A stretch of 64,000 nucleotides of DNA from Cervus elaphus (taxonomy: Eukaryota > Chordata > Mammalia > Artiodactyla > Cervidae), in the NCBI RefSeq assembly GCF_910594005.1, contig NC_057828.1, positions 11,916,235 through 11,980,234 of the forward strand, given 5' to 3'. Below are positions 35,450-45,640 of the stretch, one piece after another. Position 1 is the stretch's first letter. Each line of letters begins with the position of its first letter. The position numbers and the translations under genes were made by a program. The notes beneath the pieces are model-generated. The model saw nothing but the letters and a program-made list of their open reading frames with translations, made no database searches and was not told the origin of the DNA.

Positions 35450-36665
35450 TCTTCCTGGGTTTTTTGCTGTTTCATCTCTAGTCTGAATGCTGGGGGCCCC
35501 CTTAGGTTGAATCTTCTGAAGAGGAAGTCATGTGAGCTCGTTGGATCCATCTGGAGAAATAGAAGCATATCCTTTTCCTGTAAGATTAGTTTCTTAGATT
35601 TCTATTGATTAGTTAACCCATCTTGATATCAAATGGGCAAAGGAAAGGAAGTGTCCTATAATGTTTCAAAACTTCTTTTTTTGTTTGTTTGTTTTTTGCT
35701 TTTGTCAAAACATCTCTTTGTGGTAAGTTTAAAAACTATAAAACAAATAAGGCTATATTAACAACAGTTATAAAAAGAGAGGAAAGCAATAACGATGAAA
35801 ACATTCTTAGGAAATATTTCAGTCTAAAAGAAAAAAAATCATTCAGAAATCTGTTTGGGACTAGTATTTGGCTGTGGTTTGTGTTATTTGGGGCAAAGGA
35901 TTAGGAGTAACCATTCAAATATTTTTTCCTAAGTGAAATTATTGAAAACGTGATGCAGAACAACTTGATAAAAGAAATGTTGCTCACATCCAAATATATT
36001 TGACCTTGTCCTTGAAAAAGAAATGCAGCTTAGCAACTGTTGAATCTCACTGTTCAGTGTGTTAAAGAGGATGATTACACTTCCAAGACAGACTTGAAAA
36101 GAAGGCAAACATTCCATATTTCTGATATTTTTAGGAACAAATAATCCATTCGGGAAATGGTGTCTTTTTTTTTTTTTTTTTAATGCTGTTTTCGCCCTGC
36201 TTTAAGAATCTTACACATTGGGAACAGAAATAGTCACACCAACAATAGTTACAGGCTTAAAGTCTACACTACACCAGAATCTAGCAAAGTTTGTTCTGGA
36301 CAAGGAAGACAAAAGTGTTCCTGTGTATATTCTCTTATTTAATTTTTTATTTGCAATTACAGTGTGTAATGTGTTTGTCCAATCATGTCTTGTGTTTGTG
36401 GACTATAAGGAATGTCTGTAATCTGTTTAATAGAGAATGAATATAAAAATTGTTTGAACTGCTTAGAAATATAGGCAGAGTCATTGTCTGTTTTTATAGA
36501 ATTAGGTGTTCTCATTATTGTGAAGTAAGTTGATAGGTGAGTTATAACATGTTGTGTAGTCTTACCTTAGAGAGGTGTTGCCCCTAGAAAAGAAGAAATT
36601 GTATTGATCGAGACATGTAAGAAGGAAGAGGAAGAAAGTTCAGGACAATGAGTTACATCAATTTG
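35450..36665 (-). pseudogene. pol: Provirus pol, integrase part, defective
   Basis: The catalytic core is legible at about 36270-36660: WQIDVTH with the first Asp, then TDNDSAY with the second Asp. The segment that should hold the Glu reads QDMIGQTH, with Gly at the Glu position. A stop follows PL after the first motif. At 35450-35600 a C-terminal segment with GKGYASIS overlaps the env start region. Between them, 35650-36180 is hard to align and includes a run of 18 T at about 36163-36181. Integrase would join viral DNA to the host genome; this copy lacks an essential residue and has several stops. Confidence 0.75.
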
Positions 36666-37840
36666 CCATAAAATTTTCTTTCATTTGTCATAAGCCTTTT
36701 TAAAATTCTAGCACTAAATATCTTTAAAAGTTAAAAGGCCAAAACAAAGTATGATAGCATAATAAACAAATCCAATGTTTATTTTAAATAAACATACCAT
36801 ACTTTGTGGTTTTCATTGTGATCCACCCAAGCATTTCAACTGCATTTTCTAATATATTTGCAGCCTGAATGTATCTGCTGACCAAAGTTAATTCTATTAA
36901 ATATTGTTTTCCTAGAATTTTTCTCGTTTCCAATTTGGTTTAATTTGGAGAAAGAACATTTGCTGTAGCTAGAACGACAATGAAAAACTAGTCTAGTAAA
37001 GTTTATGTAAATATCACTTTATTCTATAATAAATGTTTCAACAATTAAAAAAATATATTTTTGTATTCATCATTTTATTTGCCATTTCTTATATCTTTCT
37101 GTTAAAAGCATATATTTTACTTTTCTATAGCAACCATGAAATGTCTTGTATGTTAGCATTTTATAGACCGTTGAACATATTTCTCAAATCATATTATATT
37201 ATATATATATCCATTCATATATAAATATATATTTATATTCATTAACAGCTCAAAATCTCTTCAGCTCTTCTGCAAGAAAAACCCCTTTTAAGAGTAAGCC
37301 AATGTTCAGCAATTAACATTTCAAAATCTTACTTCATTTGGACATGACCCAGCCATTCATAAACTTCTACTACTTAGTTCAGCACAACTTTAGAAACCTA
37401 AGTCACTCCAATCCCAAGAGATGGCTCCAGATTATAGATAATAGATCATTCTATCAAAAATACAATTATTTCTAATAGAGCTTATCTAAAAGTTTTTATC
37501 TCATCTATATATTTGTGTATATATATATATATATAAAGAGTTACCCTTTTGTTGACAAACTTAGTTTACCTTAAACCAAGGCATAATAAAAGTATTATAT
37601 AATGTTAATGACTTAAGACATGTCCCAACTAGATTAACAAATAATTATATTTAAATCACATTCACATTTAAATAAACATTATACCCAACATTGAATACCC
37701 TTCAGTTCATGTAAAGCTGAATCTAAATAGAGCTCATTAATTCCACACTATCTAAAAACAAAGACATACATTGAGACATAGATAATTTTAGATACATAGG
37801 CATAGTTCTCCATTTGAAATTTAAAATATCCTTTTGTTTT
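36666..37840 (-). other. Unassigned AT-rich segment inside the provirus
   Basis: This is where RNase H and the integrase zinc-binding region should be. I could read no retroviral motif in any frame. It is unusually AT-rich, with TA repeats at 37200-37235 and 37508-37535. It may be strongly diverged pol or a replacement by unrelated sequence. The length is close to what intact pol would need. Confidence 0.4.
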
Positions 37841-38778
37841 ATTTATTTATTTTGAGCTCCACCAATTTGTTAATGGCTGGAGTCCTAGATAGAGTGGGCT
37901 GTGTATCCCAAGGACATGATAAGAGTTAACTTAAGGTTTTTTCTTAGGCCTATTTTTGTTTCGCAGGCAGAACTGGAGCTCCAAAAAAAAAAAAAATTTA
38001 ACAAGTTAACCTTTTCCTAACTGCACGTGCAAGAAGAATCGGTTTTGCAATTTCAAAAAATATTTTATTTTATCAGTTTCCTCCGGAGTCTAAAGAATAT
38101 CATAGCCATTCAGTGTCAAAAATATCATTTTTTTTTGTAGCTATAGTATATTATTAATGATATATGCATGAGGGAATTGTTGTCACATAGGAAGTAAAGC
38201 CTTGGCTACAAAATTTTGACAAATACTAGGACTGTTATGGAGACGGCAATGGCACCTTATTTCAGTACTCTTGTCTGGAGAATCCTAGGGACGGGGGAGC
38301 CTGGCGGGCTGACATCCATGGGGTCGCATGGAGTAGGATACGACCGAAGTGACTTAACAGTAGCAGTAGCAGGACTTTTAAGCATACCTTGAGGTAACAT
38401 AGTCTATTGAAATCTTTTATGAGGCCCGATATGATTAGGATAAGGGAGAGAGAAAGTGAATCTCTGCCGGTCTAAAGGGTGTAAAGGTATATTTAAAAAG
38501 CAATCTTGTGAATCAGTAATAATAATGTGCCAATTTTGAGGAACAGTAATAGGTGATGGGATCTCTGGTTGCAAAAAAGAGCAAGATTCTTCAGTATGTT
38601 TCAATTTTAATTGTGTGTTTATAAGTTCTTTAGTAGCTTGTAATTTTTCTTTCATAAGGGGCCATTGCTTTGTCCAAATAGGCTCATAATTTTTCTTAGT
38701 TATATTAATAATTGTTTTGTTTGTTAAATGAGCAGTGGCCCCTAGGAAAAATGTGGAATGCATATCTGAGTTTGCCAT
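37841..38778 (-). pseudogene. pol: Provirus pol, reverse transcriptase part, defective
   Basis: The open part is 38404-38778 (124 codons). It has the N-terminal WTKQWPL segment, then an abrupt jump from TEES to LQPEIPSP, so part of the fingers is missing. Motif A follows (ITDSQDCF, first catalytic Asp kept). A stop replaces the next residue after RFQ (38404-38406). LPQGM is then interrupted by a Bov-A SINE at 38238-38370. On the far side the frame reads AYIINNIL where the YxDD box belongs, so the remaining two catalytic Asp residues are gone. A thumb/connection-like segment may lie at 37850-37925. It would have copied viral RNA; it is dead. Confidence 0.85.
38228..38380 (+). mobile_element. 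Bov-A SINE inserted in proviral pol
   Basis: The core 'tcttgtctggagaatcctag' and the tail 'gaagtgacttaacagtagc' identify a Bov-A monomer, opposite in orientation to the provirus. Flanking repeats aggactgtta (38228-38237) and aggactttta (38371-38380) differ at one base. The interrupted reading frame resumes on the other side within the duplicated codons, so this is a genuine later insertion into a pol gene. Confidence 0.9.
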
Positions 38779-39372
38779 TGTTTAAGTAAGTCCCTTCCTA
38801 TTAGATTAAAGGGTACATTTATCACATAAGGTTTTAATGTTGCAGGTTGGCCTTCTGGTCCTTCACATGAGTATATTTGAACACTTTGATAAACTTCTTG
38901 TACTTTAGTTTGAGAAATTTTTGCAATTTGGCAAGAGACCTTTCGTACAGGCCAGGATTTGGGCCATAAATGTTTGGAAATAATAGTAATATCAGATCCA
39001 GTGTTGAGGAGACCAGAAAATCTTTTACCATTAATTTTGATATTTATATTTGGTGGGGCATACTCAGATACTAATGATGTCTACAAAGACTGTTTTTGAT
39101 CTGTACTTTCAAACCCATCTGTCCATACATTATTAGAGGAATTAATAGAAATGTAAGGTAAAAGAAGTAATTGAGCAATTTTGTCCCCCTTTTTGAATTG
39201 TCATAGAATCTGAGATGACATCAGAATTTGAATCTCTCTTTTATAATCTGAATCAATTATTCTAGGGTGAACAGTAATTCTTTTAGAAGTCAGACTAGAT
39301 CGGCCAAGCAAAAGACTGAAGGTTTGTGGGGGCAGGGGTCCAAAAAGCCCAGTAGGTATTCTAGAAGGGACT
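38742..39372 (-). pseudogene. pro: Provirus pro: dUTPase plus aspartic protease, defective
   Basis: The N-terminal half is a dUTPase: GLFGPLPP, then LLLGRSSLTSK, then IIDSDYKREI (substrate loop, with Arg where Gly is usual) and GDKIAQLLLLPY. The C-terminal half is a retroviral protease. Its active-site loop reads LLNTGSD (codon at 39003-39005), with Asn instead of the catalytic Asp. The family-typical GRDLL lies near the end, and the natural stop is at 38742-38744. In-frame stops lie at 39201-39203 (TGA) and 39081-39083 (TAG). dUTPase would limit dUTP misincorporation and the protease would cleave Gag-Pol; neither can be made. Confidence 0.88.
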
Positions 39373-39374
39373 GC

Positions 39375-40412
39375 TTAAGGGTAAAGGAAAAAATCATTTA
39401 GGGCTGGTATATCGATGGCAGCACTGCTGGATGTTGAGGGTTTGAGGGAAAAGATAGAATTTGCCCCTGGTTTTTGTTGTAGGGGACCTGGGGGGGTCCC
39501 CTGTTTGGAGTTTCCTGGAATAGGTTTTCCATCAATATCAAATTTAAATTTACAACTTTTGGCCCAGTGCATTCTTCTACGGCAGCGAGGGCAAATTTTT
39601 TGGTATTATTAGCCTTTTTAGGGCAGTCTCTTTTTAAATGATTTTTATCTCCACAATTAAAGCATCTTTCATTTCCCTTTTTAAAGGTAGTAGCCATTGC
39701 CTCAATCAGCATTTGCATCTTTTGAGTTTCTGATCCTAGATTGCGATAAGCTTTTAAATAATCAATAATAGTCCTAGTCTCACAAATTGCAGCTATAGCT
39801 CTTTGACATTTCTGATTTGCATTCTCATAAGCAAGTAATTTCTCTAGCTGATTTTTGGTTTCTTCTCTGATTACAGTACGGGAAATAGCAGCTTCTAATC
39901 TAGCTTAAAAATTAGCATAACTTTTCATTAGGTTCCAACAAAGGAGAGACTTTTGGAGTTGTGACTGGTGGCAGAGGAGAAGCATTTGGAGCAGCCGGGG
40001 CAGGGCTAGTAAGAAAATTTTGAGATATTTTGTATTGTTTTAATTGGGCCTTTTGTAAAGTTTAATCATTTAATTTATATTTATGTAATAAGTGTTCTGT
40101 CTGTTGCTGAATATTGGAAGGGCTAGAATGTACCTTGAAATGGCACAGAATTATAGCTTTAATAAGAGCCCATAGGGGCTAGAGATCAATTGGAATATTT
40201 TTTCCTTGTTTGGCTGCTCATTTAACATTTTCTTTGACTTGGAGCCAAATTTCTAAATCAAAACTACATTTATCAGGAAACTAAGGATTATGTTCAACTA
40301 CTGTTTGAAGGCAAGCCTCTATTCATTGCCGTGAAGCCAGAAGTCCCTGAAATTTAAACAAATGGTGAAGTAAAGTAGAAAAATAATGGGGCTGGCCAGC
40401 CGTTTAACCCAT
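39375..40412 (-). pseudogene. gag: Provirus gag, defective, most of capsid missing
   Basis: The start ATG at 40412 is followed by Gly (myristoylation signal) and then a TAA at codon 3 (40404-40406). Matrix-like sequence with more stops runs to about 40100 and a Pro-rich segment to about 39950. At about 39915 it jumps to the C-terminal capsid domain (LEAAISRTVI, then AYENANQKCQRAI of the major homology to C-terminal region). Two zinc knuckles follow: CFNCGDKNHLKRDC, and CPRCRRRMHWAKSC in a different frame, so a frameshift lies between them near 39600. About 1.04 kb remains of a gene that is normally about twice as long. It would have formed the virion core. Confidence 0.88.
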
Positions 40413-40420
40413 GCCTTAGT

Positions 40421-40429
40421 ACTTACCGA
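40421..40429 (-). promoter_or_regulatory. Candidate major splice donor in the provirus leader
   Basis: Between the primer binding site and the gag ATG the - strand reads gtcgGTAAGTac, a near-perfect 5' splice site. In betaretroviruses a donor here produces the env (and Rec/Rem-type) mRNA. A possible acceptor (cttacagG) lies just upstream of the IN C-terminus/env start near 35584. Confidence 0.65.
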
Positions 40430-40478
40430 CCTCAATAGGTCCCTGAGTCACTCCGCCCGATATGCCACGTGTACCAGT

Positions 40479-40496
40479 GTCCCTGTTCAGGCGCCA
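40479..40496 (-). promoter_or_regulatory. Primer binding site, tRNA-Lys3 type
   Basis: The - strand reads TGGCGCCTGAACAGGGAC, two bases inside the 5' LTR. It differs by one base (T for C) from the complement of the tRNA-Lys3 3' end, the primer also used by MMTV and lentiviruses. Confidence 0.9.
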
Positions 40497-40498
40497 TT

Positions 40499-40566
40499 TG
40501 TTGGGGTCCTTTAATGGAGCGGAACCTTGTGGTGCGGAGTCGACGATAAGAAAGTGAAAGAGAGAA

Positions 40567-40599
<33 letters not shown>

Positions 40600-40971
40600 C
40601 AAAAAAGACCCGGGGACCTAAGCTCTGATGGAGCAAAGGTGCTTTAATGATTTTTCTATGAGTATATATAGGCTGCAGTACAAGAAACTTCTTTCGGGAA
40701 TGATAGAGATCAGAAAACCAAACGTACAGCAACCGTTACCAAGGGACCAAGGGGTAACGTTAGTCACAAGGTCAGGACACATCCATATCTCAAGTAAGGG
40801 GAAGGAGATTAAGCTGTTTTGTCCTAAGGAGAATGTTTACTAAAGGAGACCCATGCTTGCCTCACATAATGACCTCAGTCCCTGGGAGCAGCGTGCTGTT
40901 CCACTTGAAGAGGGACAAAGGACTCATGAGAGACAGCACGTAGGAATCCTCCCGTCAAACATTCCCTGACA
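40499..40971 (-). repeat. 5' LTR of the provirus
   Basis: 473 bp, aligned without gaps to the 3' LTR and differing at 40735 and 40875 only. It holds the promoter for the proviral transcript. The TC microsatellite at 40556-40599 has the same length as in the other LTR. Confidence 0.95.
40663..40670 (-). promoter_or_regulatory. TATA box of the proviral promoter
   Basis: TATATATA in the 5' LTR. The ATTAAA poly(A) signal lies 15 to 20 bp downstream (complement of 40643-40648), a compact spacing. The transcription start was not determined. Confidence 0.7.
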
Positions 40972-41101
40972 CATACCAGGCAATATATGCAATTTTAAGA
41001 TTAAAATAAGGCAATAACTTGATTTACTGATCCATTTTTAAACTCTGATTCAATCTCCACTCTACGCTGCCAGACTTTTGTCCTAGTGTTCAAGCACCTC
41101 T

Positions 41102-41222
41102 AGGGATTTCCCTGGTAGTCCAGTGGTTAAGGCTCTGCAGTTTCAGTGCAGGAGGCATGGGTTCAACCCCAGGTCGAGGAACTAAAACCACACATGCATG
41201 ACCAAAAATAAAATAAAAAACT
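41102..41222 (+). mobile_element. CHR-type tRNA-derived SINE
   Basis: Has the cetartiodactyl tRNA-Glu-like SINE form: 'atttccctggtagtccagtg', then 'ggttcaaccccaggtcgagg', then an A-rich tail. This family is older than the Bov SINEs and is found in whales, hippos and ruminants. Confidence 0.75.
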
Positions 41223-42261
41223 TAATAAAAAGTCTGTAGTGTAAAACCTGCTTAATACTTTTAAATTTGATTTTTTTTAGATGATCAAGTATACCTATTG
41301 TTTAGTAGTTATGATCATGACCTTCAGAATTTCAGTCCTAGGTTGAGATATTAGGCAAAGTATTTAAACTCTCCAGCTCTCTTTCCTCCACAGTAATTCA
41401 GTGATATATACATTGCGCTTACTTTCTAGGTTTTGTGACGTTCAAGCAAGTAAATCACGATAAAGAAAACAGAAAATAAAATCCAGCATTACTCATAAAA
41501 CCATTTTAAAATAATTTCAGTGACATTTAGAGACAAGTGTATTCATTTTTATGATGTTTCAGATGTTTATTTTCTAAACCTGTTTAATGCACTAAATGTA
41601 TCATCTGATTGGTCCATCTATTGTAGTGGTACCAGAGCTTATTTTTGCAAGAACCAGCCATAATAATTACCCTGTATGAGGCAATGTCTTTCATGATGGC
41701 CAGCCTCACTTTGTCCCCTTCAAAAGGTCATTTTTGGCCAATTTTCCTCAGTTCCTGTGACTGCAGGCAGCTGATCACAGCAGGCTTGCAAATCAGAAAC
41801 AAGATTTCTCTCTTCTTGGTCCATTACCTATAAAATTGTGATGTTAAAATGCTTTCTGGAATCACTTGGATTAGCCCAAATGATGATGGCTTGAAGATTT
41901 CCTGGAATTTTTTCATACATCATCTGCTCCAAAATGAAATAATGATTCGTAATGTAGTCCTCACTCAAGGCACAAACAAACACGTTACTGATGAGCATTT
42001 GCCTTAATGGAGTGGGTTCTATTATAGTGAAAGAAGACTCATTATTCCTTGGCAAATCTACCCTAGTAAAGAATAATAAAGATTTAAGCAATGCAAAAAC
42101 ACGTGCAGTTAGAGTTCTTACCACAGACAGAGCAGTGCAACAAAAGCTCAGCATACCAGTGGATCTTTAACTGTGGGTAGATGTTCAGTAATTGATAAGG
42201 TCAAATCATTTTTAATAGGAGATACTGAGGAGCACCACTTGAGGTTGATAATGGTGACTAA
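41223..42261. other. Unannotated sequence
   Basis: No gene or named repeat was recognised. The 108-codon - strand frame at 41828-42154 and the 62-codon + frame at 41645-41833 show no known domain, though this stretch is less AT-rich than its surroundings and could be a decayed retrocopy. Confidence 0.4.
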
Positions 42262-42535
42262 TTAATTTTATTTTTTATTTGTATTGGAGTGTAATTGCTT
42301 TATAACGTTGTGTTAATTTCTCATGTACAGTGAAGTGAATGAGTTGTCAAGTATACATATATTCTCTCCCTCGTGAGCCTCTGCCCGCCCCCCATCCCAC
42401 CCTCCAGGCCATCACAGAGCGCTGAGCTGCGCTCTCTGTGCTCTATGGCAGCGTCCCGCTAGCTCTCTGTTTACACATGGGAGTGTAAATGTGCCAGTGC
42501 TACACTCTCAGTTCATCCCACTCAAGTTTTATAAC
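42262..42535 (-). mobile_element. L1 3' end, antisense
   Basis: Antisense of an L1 3' UTR ('tttataacgttgtgttaatt', 'tgtacagtgaagtgaatgag', 'gcgctctctgtgctctatgg'). It is 5'-truncated and has no coding part. Confidence 0.65.
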
Positions 42536-45500
42536 TGTGTTCCTAGTGCAGGTCAGCTGGAAATCTTGTGATTAAATTAAAATAGTAAGAAATAAATGCT
42601 ATCATTGGGAGTTAGAAATCTAATAATCTGTTACAAGTAGTTTATCAAAAGTTTTATTCCTGGAATAGAAGAGTTTCTAAAGATACCTAAAACATGCAGA
42701 AAGACGGAGAGAGACGGGGAATAGATTCTCTCAAATGTTTATACATGTATGTGGATAGATGATAGATGAATGATAGATGATAGAAAAACAGCTGCGTATG
42801 CATGTATACTTGTCTTACACTCCCTGTTTGCAACAACACAGGCCTATAAAACAGCAAGCTGGGTAGGACCCAGGGTCTGCCAGAAAGGCAGGCAAAATAA
42901 GTAATGTATATGAGCGTTCAGCAAGTGTCAATCAAATGATTTGATTCCACATCCCACCATTCCTAAAAATGATAACAAAAAAGTGGTAAACTCTTGAGTT
43001 TGTTTTTATTATAAACATTTGTAAATTTATTTGAAGGCAAGTCATGCTTTAAACTGTGTTGCTATTATATTATAGTCTTTTTTTCATCCAACCAAGTGAG
43101 ACTATCCAATTGCTCTCCTGCAGAAATATTAATAGGTTTGTTTATGAGGTGTACCAAAGCATGTGCTCTGTATAATGTATTACTTATCAAAATGTTTAAA
43201 AAATAGATTCAAGCATATATCTGGTCCCAAGGATTTGGGATCATAGAATTGTGGGGCTGCGTCCCTCCCACGTCAGGGTCACTATAGTCCATCTCATTTA
43301 GTGAGAGAGTATGATTATAGGCCAGCATATCAGTGGCTTATTCTTTGTACTTAAACAATAGTGTAGAGACAATAATTAATCACCATCATTAGCGGCAACA
43401 GCAAAGGGAATTTTCACTTAATTGCAAATAAATGAGTTGGGATCTTTGGGATTGTCTCTTGATGAACCAGAGAATAATTCAACTCTTTTTATTTGCCCAT
43501 TTATGACAGTGGTGTTTTTAAGAAAGCTGGTTACATGTTTCTCTTCTGTTTCATCTCCCTTCCTGCTAAAGAGAACTAAATTTGCCCATAACGTACTGAG
43601 GAGTCTGAGACTGCACAGAAAAGTCTAGCAGGTGATGTGTTAAGTTTAGCTGGCTCTTCCTAGAACAGCTGGTTTGCCTTCTCTTGCAGATGCTCTAAAC
43701 CATATAACTGAACTTGGTTTTTATTAGGCAAAGCTGATTTTGAGGATGCTTATAATAAATTATGTGTCCAAATATAGCAAGTGTGTAAAATACCTTTTGG
43801 CAGATTTTCAGAAGTAAAGTTGAATAATATTTCACTTTATTTTCCCTAATAATTTTTGCTTTTCAATAATTTACTCAGTATAACATATTTTTGTCATGTT
43901 GAATAATATGGGATTTTTAAGCTAGTTTAAAATTTTTGCAGCAAGGTAGGAAATATGAAAAGCAATTCAGTGGTTTTATATTTAGAATTGTAACAAAAAT
44001 CTTGTTATTAGAAATTTTCATAAATATCATATTTCAGTGACTACATGAGATTACATCCCTCCATGATTTACTTTATAACTTCCTTCTAGTTCATTGAACA
44101 CATTTCCAATTCACAGGTATTAAAATAATTATGTTATTAACATCATTATGTGTAAAGTTTATAACTTAGTTTAGGTAGATTGATATTAGAAAAATAGAGT
44201 AGAGGGTATTGAAAAGCAGGAAAGAAATCAGTTTAGTATTAGGCCAATGTATATATTTTCAAAATTAATGTATACTTGCCAGACAAAATATTAGACTGAA
44301 ATATACAAAATCTCTGGGAGCACATGCCTGCCTAGAGGTGAGGGCAGAGGCAGGCAAGCCCCAACATGAAGCCAATCCAGGAAAAGACAAAATCACATTG
44401 TTCCTTTCATGGGGGAAAATTGCTGAATTAAAACCTGTCTGTACTTAATTTTAAAAGAAATTTTAAACATCCCACTTTGAATATAGCTGTGTTAGACAAA
44501 GTCAATCTAAGTCTTTATATCAATATTTAAGAAGAAGTAAACCCACTTCAAAATCTTAGATTAATAATTATTTTATATACTTAAATATTCATATGATTTC
44601 TAAGAATGCCAGAATTCATGAATGCTTATAGTTAAATCCTTTAAATATGGTTGGTGTATAAAATAGCCAAATAAATAAAACATCACTTTCAGTTTTTCTA
44701 CTTTTTTAGGAAATTTAGGTTGCATCCTAATGAGAATAGTTCAGACCTTCTTTCCTCTTTTACTTTAAATAATTTAATCCTCTTCTTCTTCCCTAAGATT
44801 TGTCTCATAATTCATTTAAAAAATGAATATAAGCAAGACTCCTAAAATACTTCATATTTGCAATCCTACACTATCTGCCTCACCAACTCATATTTCCTGC
44901 CTTTGAGCCTCCTACAAGGAAAATGATACTTCCTGTCCCTGTCAAAGTCTTGTCCAACTCCTCCAGTTTTTCTTTAATTTTCATTCCATCTAAGCCTCTT
45001 AAAGAATTCATTCCTGAAATAATCTTCATCCAGAATCCTAAATTTCTCTGATGGTACTAAATCATTTTCATTAACATGAAAGCAAAAGAAATATCTCTTT
45101 TTAAAAAAATCAGACAAAAAAAGCAATTATAAACCTTGAATCCACCTTTGCTCATGTTTATCATCCTATTTTTTCCCCTCTTTCACAGTGAGTATTTTAG
45201 AAAGTATACTCAATGCATACTGACTCATCACCACCTGTTCTCTAGCCAGTTCACTCCTGCTGGATTTCAGTTGGAAATCCATTTTTTTTTCCTTAGTAAC
45301 TTGCAGAAATGTAGTTTCTTTCATGCAAAGCTACATAATATTCCATATTTTGACAGCTAAACAAATAAACAATGAAAAAAAACTCACTACATCACAATAA
45401 ATTAAAATATTACAAAGTAATTCCAAGTCCATGAGTTTGTCAAAACCAAACTGAGAGAACATTATGGAAAGATAGGCAAAAGATGCTAAGTTACTTATAG

Positions 45501-45640
45501 GTAGCAATTCCAGGTTTTTTCAAATACATATTGAGTGAGAATATGCAGAGAAAAACAGTCCCCTGGAATTGTTCTCTTTAAGTCACAGTGAGGTCACATT
45601 TAATGTTGTTTTCTGGTCTCAGTGGTTAGCAGTCTCCTTT
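42536..45640. other. Long stretch without identified genes
   Basis: About 3.1 kb with no recognised mobile element, the longest such block in the window. A degenerate GATA/GATG simple repeat lies at about 42747-42785. Frames of 60-75 codons at 43422-43628 and 45136-45360 have no domain. Confidence 0.5.

Larger units (their letters stand above)
33016..40977 (-). mobile_element. Betaretrovirus-like (class II/ERVK-type) endogenous provirus
   Basis: Complete LTR-gag-pro-pol-env-LTR order on the - strand, 7,950 bp between LTR outer edges, flanked by the 6-bp duplication catacc (33016-33021 and 40972-40977). Six-bp duplications, a dUTPase fused ahead of the protease, two zinc knuckles in gag and the env leader type all fit betaretroviruses. 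Every gene is broken. The LTRs differ at two of 473 positions (33258/40735 and 33398/40875), so by LTR age this is a recent insertion in evolutionary terms. The small divergence and the heavy interior damage do not match; see the findings. The family name was not determined. Confidence 0.93.

Noticed and set aside
38242..38370. SINE in pol read as part of the viral coding sequence
   Set aside because: It matches Bov-A throughout, lies opposite in orientation and has its own flanking duplication.
39415..39612. + strand 65-codon frame over the gag zinc-knuckle region
   Set aside because: Shadow of gag nucleocapsid on the other strand.
33022..40971. APOBEC3 hypermutation as the sole cause of proviral defects
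   Set aside because: Several defects are deletions, frameshifts and non-G-to-A changes. Only single sites, such as the protease Asn codon, fit, and I could not count contexts rigorously.
42747..42785. GATA-like simple repeat as a regulatory cluster
   Set aside because: Short, degenerate microsatellite; nothing beyond simple repetition supports function.
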